Part shown: positions 35,850-42,645 of the stretch, one piece after another
Layout of the letters: every line of letters begins with the position of its first letter
Position numbering within the stretch: the first letter of the stretch is position 1
Assembly (NCBI RefSeq): GCF_001955535.1
Contig: NZ_MPVN01000003.1
Coordinates: forward strand, 310,001 to 374,000
Direction: 5' to 3'
Length of the DNA stretch: 64,000 nucleotides
Origin: Paenibacillus sp. FSL H7-0326
GTDB taxonomy: Bacteria; Bacillota; Bacilli; Paenibacillales; Paenibacillaceae
Notes under the pieces: generated by a model
Seen by the model: only the letters and a program-made list of their open reading frames with translations
Told to the model about the DNA's origin: nothing
Databases searched by the model: none
Made by a program: the position numbers and the translations under genes

Positions 35850-36011
35850 TTGCTATGCCTTGTTCAAAAGAGCAGCCGAGAGGGAGGAGGGATCGCAGAA
35901 GGGCAGAGACAGTCAAGGAATCAGCAGGATGCGTTATTTCATGGTTCGGTTTCTGGGCGAAACTTTCAGGTTATTGTTATAGATAAGGAGCTGTTGAATA
36001 AATTGAAATGA
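35850..36011 (+). CDS. Possible small protein (53 aa), weak
   Basis: A TTG-started frame 11 bases after AAGGAG, ending in a sequence with protein-like composition (LFHGSVSGRNFQVIVIDK then KELLNKLK). The frame is open farther upstream without a ribosome binding site. It lies alone in the 760-base gap between ldh and terC. It may be real or a decayed gene; I do not recognise it. Confidence 0.3.
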   Translation: MLCLVQKSSREGGGIAEGQRQSRNQQDALFHGSVSGRNFQVIVIDKELLNKLK

Positions 36012-36029
36012 TAGTAACTGCAATCATAA

Positions 36030-36060
36030 AAGACTGCCGACGATACATGCCAGCAGTCTT
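36030..36060 (-). terminator. Terminator after the 34-residue small gene
   Basis: Leftward stem AAGACTGC/GCAGTCTT (36030-36037 and 36053-36060) followed by TTATG, 28 bases past the stop of the small leftward gene. Confidence 0.65.
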
Positions 36061-36087
36061 CTTCATTAATCGCAGTAAGTCCATCTC

Positions 36088-36192
36088 TTACTCGCTTGAC
36101 AATTCCTTGAGCGATTTTACTTTACCATGTGGATGCTGTTCTTGCTTTCGTGACTTCCAGGCAGCTTCTTTTCGTCTCTTCTGGTTGGTCAT
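36088..36192 (-). CDS. Very small basic protein (34 aa), DUF6254-like
   Basis: A 34-residue protein, too short for usual ORF lists, starting with ATG at 36192 nine bases after AAGGAGG. It is rich in Lys, Arg, Glu and Gln and ends HPHGKVKSLKELSSE, which I recall as the signature of a small Bacilli family (DUF6254); that assignment is from memory. A terminator follows. The strong ribosome binding site, the family-like motif and its own terminator together support a real gene. Function unknown. Confidence 0.66.
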   Translation of the reverse strand: MTNQKRRKEAAWKSRKQEQHPHGKVKSLKELSSE

Positions 36193-36468
36193 AACAGTAA
36201 TCCTCCTTAGGCAAATGAGATGTATACTACTTCTTTAGGGTGTCATTGCGCGGTGAATTTCATTCGTCTATATCAAGTTAGGCAGCTCCAATATAACGAA
36301 GTTTGTTAAATTTTTTCTGATAACGAAACGAAATGGGACTTAATGTCGTACATAAAAAAGGAAATAAGTGAAATCATGTAAGTATTCATTTCCTGTCATG
36401 ATGAGAATCATGAGGTATGTACTAGAGTCATCAGCAAGAACATTCTAAATGGAGAGAGGGTAACACGA
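36193..36468. other. terC upstream region with hairpins
   Basis: A 276-base gap. Two adjacent hairpins lie before terC: AGGAAAT/ATTTCCT (about 36359-36394) and CATGAT/ATCATG (36397-36412, loop GAGA). I looked for a yybP-ykoY manganese riboswitch, common before TerC genes, and did not recognise one. Confidence 0.4.
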
Positions 36469-37245
36469 TTGGAGTCTATTTGGCTGGAGTATGCATGGGC
36501 GCTGCTAATTCTTATTGGATTGGAAGGATTGTTATCAGCGGATAATGCCCTTGTTCTGGCGGTAATTGCGAAGCACTTGCCGGAAGAGCAGAAGAAGAAA
36601 GCGATCAATTATGGAATTATGATGGCCTTTGTGTTTCGTTTTGGTGCCTTATTCGCCATCTCGTTTATTGCAAACGTTTGGCAAATACAGGCCATCGGTG
36701 CAGCGTATCTTCTATACCTCGGATTAAAGCATGTTATCAAAGCAAAATTCGGGAAGAAAAACGAGAAAATTCGTGAGGACGTCAAGGAAAAAGCTGCCGG
36801 AAAAAGCTACTGGGCCACTGTTGGTAAAATCGCGCTTGCCGATATCGCCTTTGCGATTGACTCTATACTGGCTGCAGTAGCTCTTGCCCTCGGACTTCCG
36901 GATTCACCGCTTGGCAATTTCGGAGGAATGGACGGTGGTAAATTTATCGTTGTAGTGCTCGGTGGTATCGCTGGACTGGTACTCATTAAGTTTGCTGCCA
37001 CATGGTTTGTGAAGCTGCTTGTTGACCGCCCGGCACTGGAAACGACAGCCTATGCAATCGTTGCATGGGTTGGTGTGAAGCTGGCTGTAATTACCCTTGC
37101 CCACGAGGACATCGGAGTGCTGGATCATCACTTTCCACACAGCACAGGCTGGACGCTTGTATTCTATGGGGTGTTGGTTGCTATTGCACTGTGGGGCTGG
37201 TTTGCTCCAGCGAACAAGAAGCAAGCGGCAGAAGATATTGTATAG
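36469..37245 (+). CDS. TerC-family membrane protein (metal ion exporter type)
   Basis: A 258-residue membrane protein with about seven helices. TerC hallmarks: LEGLLSADNALVLAVIAKHLP (helix 2 acidic site), FRFGALFAI, and the second acidic repeat LADIAFAIDSILAAVALAL. Bacillus homologues (MeeF/YceF, MeeY/YkoY) export Mn2+ that metalates secreted enzymes; tellurite resistance is the historical name. TTG start at 36469 with a GGAGAGAGGG site. Single gene with its own terminator. Confidence 0.88.
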   Translation: MESIWLEYAWALLILIGLEGLLSADNALVLAVIAKHLPEEQKKKAINYGIMMAFVFRFGALFAISFIANVWQIQAIGAAYLLYLGLKHVIKAKFGKKNEKIREDVKEKAAGKSYWATVGKIALADIAFAIDSILAAVALALGLPDSPLGNFGGMDGGKFIVVVLGGIAGLVLIKFAATWFVKLLVDRPALETTAYAIVAWVGVKLAVITLAHEDIGVLDHHFPHSTGWTLVFYGVLVAIALWGWFAPANKKQAAEDIV

Positions 37246-37308
37246 TTTCAACCTGCTGTCAGCAGAGAAATATAACTTGTCGTTGACAATATGAGCATGG
37301 AATTCCAG

Positions 37309-37335
37309 GAGCTGCGAATGACGCGGCTCTTTTTA
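37309..37335 (+). terminator. Intrinsic terminator after terC
   Basis: Stem GAGCTGCG with CGCGGCTC (one G-T pair), 5-base loop, then TTTTTATATTTT. Confidence 0.78.
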
Positions 37336-37448
37336 TATTTTATATCCGCTTGTTCTTACCCTATGTAGGGCTGATTTGATATTATACATAGTGAAACAAT
37401 TAATAACTCAACAGCAATTCACTTCATTTTTTCTATAGTATTGTGAAA

Positions 37449-37480
37449 TTAACTCAGCCTTAATAGAAATTGGGTATCAT
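37449..37480 (+). promoter_or_regulatory. Possible PhoP box and -10 before the sulfolipid genes
   Basis: TTAACT (37449-37454), five bases, TTAATA (37460-37465): two PhoP-type hexamers with the 11-base periodicity of Pho promoters, followed ten bases later by TATCAT (37475-37480) as a -10, with no good -35. Only two repeats are seen, so this is tentative. Confidence 0.35.
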
Positions 37481-37512
37481 TAGAGTTGGATCAACTAAGG
37501 AGGAAGTGTACT

Positions 37513-38661
37513 ATGAAAATTGCGATCATAACAGAAACATTTCTGCCTTCTACTGACGGAATAGTGACCCGATTAACAGCGTCGATTCGCCATTTTCTCG
37601 CCGAAGGTCATGAAGTGATCGTTATTGCGCCGGATCTGGGAGTCACAAGCTTTGGTGAAGCGAGAATTTATGGCATCCCAGCACGTCCACTTCCGTTATA
37701 CAGAACGAAAAACTTTGCAATGCCGAGCCCTAAAGTAGGTAAGCTGCTGAAAGAGTATGACCCTGATGTTGTGCATGTTGTCAATCCGGCTCTACTTGGG
37801 GCTGCCGGAATCTATTACTCGAGAAAGTATGGTTACCCATTACTGGCGTCGTATCATACCAACCTGTCGCAGTATCTTGATTATTACAAGCTCTCTTATT
37901 TAAAAGGATTGATGTGGTCCTATATACGATCACTTCACAACCGGGCAGCCGTCAATCTGTGCACTTCCCATACTGTACAGGAAGAACTAACGTCGCGGCA
38001 GTTTCGGAATGTACTGCTCTGGAAACGCGGTGTCGATACCGAATTGTTCAGCCCGACTCAATACAGTCCGGTTATGCGTGAACGGCTGTCTCAAGGACAA
38101 GAAGGCAAGAAGATATTGCTCTATGTAGGCAGATTGGCAGTAGAGAAGGAAATAGAGAAGCTTAGAGATCTGTTTGATGCTTCTGATCAATTTGTTCTGG
38201 CCATTATCGGAGATGGACCGCATCGACAGGCACTGGAGAATCATTTTAAGGGTACTCCGACACTCTTTACGGGCTTCCTGTATGATCAAGAGCTGGCACA
38301 GGCGTTTGCATCCTCCGATGTATTTGTTTTCCCATCAACGACGGAAACGCTGGGACTTGTCCTCCTGGAAGCCATGGCGTCCGGTCTTCCTGTTGTTGCT
38401 GCAAGAAGCGGGCCAACAGTTGAACAGATTAGACACGAGCATTCAGGATTATTGTATGATGCTAACGATCACAACGATTTTATCTCCGCTGTCTGTCGGT
38501 TTGAAGATGAAGCTGTAAGAAAAAGGATGGCAGAGGCTGCTTATCAAGAAAGTATAGGCAAGGGGTGGTCAGAGGCGGCAGAGCAGGTGCTTGGCTATTA
38601 CAAACAGACGATCTTAGAAAGGAAGCTCAAGCATAACGAGGAAATCTTGAATTCCAATTAG
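37513..38661 (+). CDS. Glycosyltransferase family 4, SQD2-like
   Basis: A 382-residue GT-B fold enzyme. Start at 37513, seven bases or so after AAGGAGG. The N-terminal acceptor domain begins KIAIITETFLPSTDGIVTRL, the pattern of plant SQD2/MgtA/PimB-type lipid glycosyltransferases, with SYHTNLSQYL; the donor domain has LLYVGRLAVEKEIEKL and the EX7E motif in PSTTETLGLVLLEAMASGLPVV. SQD2 adds sulfoquinovose to diacylglycerol. The presence of an SQD1-like gene two genes on makes that role likely here (inference). It probably acts at the inner face of the membrane. Confidence 0.85.
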   Translation: MKIAIITETFLPSTDGIVTRLTASIRHFLAEGHEVIVIAPDLGVTSFGEARIYGIPARPLPLYRTKNFAMPSPKVGKLLKEYDPDVVHVVNPALLGAAGIYYSRKYGYPLLASYHTNLSQYLDYYKLSYLKGLMWSYIRSLHNRAAVNLCTSHTVQEELTSRQFRNVLLWKRGVDTELFSPTQYSPVMRERLSQGQEGKKILLYVGRLAVEKEIEKLRDLFDASDQFVLAIIGDGPHRQALENHFKGTPTLFTGFLYDQELAQAFASSDVFVFPSTTETLGLVLLEAMASGLPVVAARSGPTVEQIRHEHSGLLYDANDHNDFISAVCRFEDEAVRKRMAEAAYQESIGKGWSEAAEQVLGYYKQTILERKLKHNEEILNSN

Positions 38662-38677
38662 AAGGAGAGATGACGGC

Positions 38678-39568
38678 TTGAATTCAGCGGTGAATGATAT
38701 TGGACTTATCCTGGAAGGCGGGGGAATGAGGGGGTTATACACGGCAGGTGTATTGGATTGCTTAAGCGATTGGGGCATCGAATTTCCGATTGTTGTATCT
38801 TCATCCTCCAGCGCGCTCATTGGAAGTTATTATATTTCGAATCAGAAAGGGAAGATATACAAGGCCTTTAATCAACTGCTGGATGGTCGTAGTCTTGTTT
38901 CACTGAAGCGGATGCTGACCCATCAGGAGCTTTTTCATATGGATCTGATATTTAATATTCTGCCGACGCAGCTGGCACCCTTTGATTATAATACCTTTTC
39001 TCAATCGAATGCATTGTTCCTGATCACGACGACGGATATGGCAACGGGATCTGCAATGTATCATGATCAATATGATTCGGCGGAGCATCTGTTCAACCTG
39101 GTCCGTGCTTCAAGCAGTCTACCTGTACTCTCTCCAAGTGTATTGTTCCAGGGTAGACGTCTTCTTGACGGCGGCGTAGCAGATCCAATTCCGATTCAGC
39201 CTTCCATTGATCGAGGCTACAAACGTCATCTTGTCGTTCTAACCCGAAATAAAGGGTATATAAAAAAGCCCGAGCCTTACGGCTGGATGTATTATGGATT
39301 GTTCAGACAATTCCCTCATCTCCAGCATCAGCTGAAGAAAAGACATCATTACTATAACCAGACAACAAAGCGATTGATCCGAATGGAGAAGGATGAAGAA
39401 GTATTCATCATCCAGCCTGAACACCCTTTGATTGCAGGGAGAACGGAGCGCAACAAGCGAGTGCTTATGCAGCTATACTGGCAGGGCTACCGTGAAACAG
39501 AGCAGCAGAAGGATGCCCTCTTCCGATTTTTGTTTAATTCACATAATAAGAACAGATTGAATGCGTAA
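38678..39568 (+). CDS. Patatin-like phospholipase-family protein with altered nucleophile motif
   Basis: A 296-residue patatin-fold protein (YjjU/RssA-like), TTG start, GGAGAG upstream, 16 bases after the glycosyltransferase. The oxyanion motif EGGGMRGLYTAGVLD and the catalytic Asp motif RRLLDGGVADPIPI (DGG) are intact. At the nucleophile elbow the usual GxSxG reads SSSSS (VVSSSSSALIGSYY): the central Ser is kept but both Gly are Ser. It may be a slow or specialised acyl hydrolase, perhaps supplying or trimming the lipid acceptor (inference). Confidence 0.82.
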   Translation: MNSAVNDIGLILEGGGMRGLYTAGVLDCLSDWGIEFPIVVSSSSSALIGSYYISNQKGKIYKAFNQLLDGRSLVSLKRMLTHQELFHMDLIFNILPTQLAPFDYNTFSQSNALFLITTTDMATGSAMYHDQYDSAEHLFNLVRASSSLPVLSPSVLFQGRRLLDGGVADPIPIQPSIDRGYKRHLVVLTRNKGYIKKPEPYGWMYYGLFRQFPHLQHQLKKRHHYYNQTTKRLIRMEKDEEVFIIQPEHPLIAGRTERNKRVLMQLYWQGYRETEQQKDALFRFLFNSHNKNRLNA

Positions 39569-39582
39569 AGGATGGGTTAAAG

Positions 39583-40788
39583 ATGACAAACATGGATGTA
39601 CATAAAAAAATAATTGTATTTGGCGGCGATGGCTTCTGTGGTTGGCCGACCAGCCTTCACTTGTCCAGTTTAGGACATGAAGTGATTATAATTGATAACC
39701 TATCCAGAAGAAGAATTGATGAGGAGTGCCAGACCAATTCTCTTACACCAATTCAGTCCATGGAAAATCGTCTTGAAGCCTGGAAGGAAGTATCAGGCAA
39801 GCACATCCAGCATTATCTTCTAAATGTCGCCGAGGATTACGATGACCTGTTAAATGTCATAGTGGAGGAAAAGCCGGATGTAATGATCCATTTTGCAGAG
39901 CAGCGATCTGCGCCTTATTCTATGAAGTCCTCTCGTTTGAAGCGTTATACAGTGAACAACAATATTAATGCTACTCATAACATACTCAGCGCAATCGTGG
40001 AGAGCGGCTTAGATATTCACTTGATTCATTTAGGAACGATGGGTGTCTATGGCTATGGTACGGCAGGGATTCCGATACCTGAGGGGTACCTAGATATTGA
40101 GGTAGTTACTGAAGCCGGAGATCGTGTGCAGCAGCAAATTTTGTACCCTACCCATCCGGGATCTATCTACCATATGACAAAATCTCAGGATCAGCTGTTG
40201 TTTGCTTTTTATAACAAAAATGATAAGCTTCGCATTACTGATCTTCACCAGGGAATTGTATGGGGAACGCATACCCGAGAGACTCAATTAGACGAAAGAC
40301 TGATTAATCGCTTCGATTATGACGGAGATTATGGTACAGTTCTCAATCGATTCCTCATGCAGGCAGCGATTGGGCATCCGATTACCGTACATGGGACCGG
40401 TGGTCAAACGAGAGCCTTCATTCATATTCAAGATACCGTACGATGTATACAGCTTGCGGTTGAACATCCTCCTGCAACAGGTGATCGAGTGCTCATCATG
40501 AATCAAATGACCGAGACACATCGAGTTATTGATCTGGCTGAGATAGTGAGTCGGTTGACCGGCACTGAAATTGCTTTTGTTCCGAATCCAAGACAAGAGG
40601 CGGCTGAGAATGATCTCCATGTCGAGAATGGTCTCTTTCTATCCAAGGGACTGGTTCCGATTACGCTCAATGAGGGGCTGTTGTCGGAAATCACGGAGAT
40701 TGCGAAGAAGTATGCCAATCGTGCCGATCATTCGAAAATTCCTGCCATGAGTACGTGGACGAAGCAGCAGAAGCCGGGATTGCTGTAA
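39583..40788 (+). CDS. sqdB: UDP-sulfoquinovose synthase (SQD1/SqdB-like)
   Basis: A 401-residue SDR-type NAD-dependent enzyme. It has the SQD1-specific blocks: VFGGDGFCGWPTSLHLS (NAD-binding GxxGxxG variant), DNLSRRRID, HFAEQRSAPYSM, LGTMGVYGYG (catalytic Thr), YHMTKSQD (YxxxK with adjacent His), LNRFLMQAAIGHPITV and HGTGGQTRAFIHIQDT. These match plant SQD1 almost motif for motif and not ordinary UDP-glucose epimerases. SQD1 makes UDP-sulfoquinovose from UDP-glucose and sulfite, the head-group donor of sulfolipid SQDG. It lies 14 bases after the patatin gene in the same operon. Confidence 0.86.
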   Translation: MTNMDVHKKIIVFGGDGFCGWPTSLHLSSLGHEVIIIDNLSRRRIDEECQTNSLTPIQSMENRLEAWKEVSGKHIQHYLLNVAEDYDDLLNVIVEEKPDVMIHFAEQRSAPYSMKSSRLKRYTVNNNINATHNILSAIVESGLDIHLIHLGTMGVYGYGTAGIPIPEGYLDIEVVTEAGDRVQQQILYPTHPGSIYHMTKSQDQLLFAFYNKNDKLRITDLHQGIVWGTHTRETQLDERLINRFDYDGDYGTVLNRFLMQAAIGHPITVHGTGGQTRAFIHIQDTVRCIQLAVEHPPATGDRVLIMNQMTETHRVIDLAEIVSRLTGTEIAFVPNPRQEAAENDLHVENGLFLSKGLVPITLNEGLLSEITEIAKKYANRADHSKIPAMSTWTKQQKPGLL

Positions 40789-40821
40789 TCTATTGATTTA
40801 TAGTCTATAGAACATGGGTAG

Positions 40822-40860
40822 AAAAGGAGCAGCAGCCGTTCGTGCAGACGCTCCTTTTTG
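40822..40860 (+). terminator. Intrinsic terminator of the sulfolipid operon
   Basis: Arms AAAAGGAGC (40822-40830) and GCTCCTTTT (40850-40858) followed by TTGG; it separates the operon from the MFS gene. Confidence 0.75.
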
Positions 40861-41012
40861 GCTTAAAAGAAATTTTAAGTTCCTTATTTTTATATGCAAC
40901 AGTATTAATCTTATATTTATAACTCGAGCGGTTCGGTCTAATATATAGCAGCGAAGGATATTGTCTAACTCGTGCAATATCGCAAAGTGAGTACATAAGG
41001 AGACTTCTTAGA

Positions 41013-42251
41013 GTGAATAAACGTACAGGAACATTCAACAAAATTTATGCGATGCAGCTGGCAACGATATTTATTGGCTTCATCATATTCGGCTTGTCAG
41101 AGAACATTAAAGGTCCCGCCATCCCCCGCATTCAATATGACTTCATGCTGGATGAATCTCAGCTCGGTACATTGTTATCTCTAAATGCGCTTGGCTATTT
41201 AATTGCCTGCTCATTCACTGCTTATCTAACAAGATTATGGGGGATCAAGGTCATAACGGTGTTATCCTTTGCTGCTATGGCGATCTCGGGAATATTTATA
41301 TTCCTATCACAGCAGTATGCCTTATTCTCAGCCTCCTATTTCTTGATGTATATCGGTAACGGCATGCTGGAGATTGGGCTCGCCATTCTTGGTGCTCGTA
41401 TATTTGTGAAGAACACGGGAACGATGATGAATTTGACCCATGGATTCTATGGCCTGAGCTCGACAGTGGCTCCTCTAATTGCAACAGGACTTATGGAGGT
41501 TACAATTAACGGATATACGCTGGATTGGCGAGGAATGTACCTTGTCATGCTGCTTTTGTCTGTTATTCCTATCATTTTTGCCCTGTTCAGTTCTTTTCCT
41601 GGTGATGATGTCGCACAGGAGGATCGTTTGCCGCTAAAAGTTCTCCTGAAGGACCCCGTGCTATGGCTTATGGTGCTGGTGTTATCATTCGGAGTTGTAT
41701 CTGAATTGGCTGTCGGAGGGTGGCTCGTTAACTTCCTTGAGAAGGCTTACGGCTGGGATACTGTGTCGGCTTCAGGTATGTTATCAACCTTCTTCCTATG
41801 CTTCGCTCTGGCGAGATTGATCTTAGGTCCTGTTACAGACAGAATCGGATTTACCCTATCTTTAATTATTTTCTCTGGAGTATCTGCAATCTGTACATTT
41901 ATTGCTATATTTGGCGGAGAACAGCTTGCATTTCTATTTGCGGCTTCAGGGATCGGTATTGCGATGATCTATCCAACGGTGATGGCCTTCATCGCTAGAC
42001 GATATCCAAACGGAAGTGATACCGCCATTACGTTTACCGTCACGCTTATGGGAGTAGGCAGTGTGATCGGGAACTATCTTATTGGAGCTATTACAGAGTG
42101 GACGAAGAGCTTCTTTGGCGCAGATACCCAGCTCGGGCTATTCCGGGGACTGCAGGCGGGTTATGGATTCATCGGATTATGTGCCGCATTATGTGCAATT
42201 ACAGGGGTCATTCTATATATTTATTTGTCCAAACGTAAGCAAGTCATATAA
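41013..42251 (+). CDS. MFS transporter, FucP/TsgA-like
   Basis: A 412-residue protein with about 12 membrane helices. GTG start 10 bases after AAGGAGA. The N-terminal part (FIGFIIFGLSENIKGPAIP, then DESQLGTLLSLNALGYL) and the small-residue helix GNGMLEIGLAILGARIF are of the sugar-porter-like FucP/TsgA branch rather than drug DHA families. Substrate unknown. It follows the sulfolipid operon, separated by a terminator, so a link to sulfoquinovose is only a possibility. Confidence 0.82.
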   Translation: MNKRTGTFNKIYAMQLATIFIGFIIFGLSENIKGPAIPRIQYDFMLDESQLGTLLSLNALGYLIACSFTAYLTRLWGIKVITVLSFAAMAISGIFIFLSQQYALFSASYFLMYIGNGMLEIGLAILGARIFVKNTGTMMNLTHGFYGLSSTVAPLIATGLMEVTINGYTLDWRGMYLVMLLLSVIPIIFALFSSFPGDDVAQEDRLPLKVLLKDPVLWLMVLVLSFGVVSELAVGGWLVNFLEKAYGWDTVSASGMLSTFFLCFALARLILGPVTDRIGFTLSLIIFSGVSAICTFIAIFGGEQLAFLFAASGIGIAMIYPTVMAFIARRYPNGSDTAITFTVTLMGVGSVIGNYLIGAITEWTKSFFGADTQLGLFRGLQAGYGFIGLCAALCAITGVILYIYLSKRKQVI

Positions 42252-42288
42252 TGAGATCATACTCTTTGATGAAAGGATCGTAATTTAC

Positions 42289-42465
42289 ATGTATTACAAA
42301 GGTGCGCTTCCAGGAGTTGATAATTTGATCTATTTCAAGAGCGACGTTCAATTGAAAGAAAATGACGTCGTTGTCTTGAATGATCAGAAATATTTCATTC
42401 AAAGTATAGAGAATGGATTGCTGCTGCTTCTGAGAGTTGGTTCGATTGTTACGGTAAGTGTGTAA
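42289..42465 (+). CDS. Small protein (58 aa), unrecognised
   Basis: A 58-residue protein from the ATG at 42289, ten bases after AAAGGA, directly after the MFS gene and before a terminator. Predicted beta-rich (LKENDVVVLNDQKYFIQSI, then LLLLLRVGSIVTVSV). No membrane helix of normal length and no family recognised. The longer frame that includes it overlaps the MFS gene and is not plausible. Confidence 0.5.
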   Translation: MYYKGALPGVDNLIYFKSDVQLKENDVVVLNDQKYFIQSIENGLLLLLRVGSIVTVSV

Positions 42466-42490
42466 CAGCATGTGATAGATATTAAGACTA

Positions 42491-42515
42491 AGTCGCCTGA
42501 TTTGGCGGCTTTTTT
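42491..42515 (+). terminator. Intrinsic terminator after the MFS/small gene
   Basis: Stem AGTCGCC/GGCGGCT (6-base loop) followed by a T-run. Confidence 0.8.
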
Positions 42516-42543
42516 CGTATGATTTGGTTATCGGTGATTCACG

Positions 42544-42592
42544 TTGACATGACCTGATTGGAGTCTTATAATCGTTTCGTCAACAAACGGTT
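42544..42592 (+). promoter_or_regulatory. Consensus sigma-A promoter of uvrA2
   Basis: TTGACA (42544-42549), 17 bases, TATAAT (42567-42572): a perfect consensus. It is followed at the start point by the short inverted repeat CGTTT...AAACG and a T7 tract, a possible operator. Confidence 0.82.
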
Positions 42593-42645
42593 TTTTTAGA
42601 TGTAAAGTGTGCATATATCGAAAATGATGATAAAGGAGTGTAGGC

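Noticed and set aside
36240-36468. yybP-ykoY manganese riboswitch before terC
   Set aside because: Expected from the gene family, but its conserved loops were not found; only two simple hairpins are present.
42082-42288. Extended frame of the 58-residue small gene into the MFS gene
   Set aside because: The upstream part overlaps the transporter in another frame; the AAAGGA-preceded ATG at 42289 is the plausible start.
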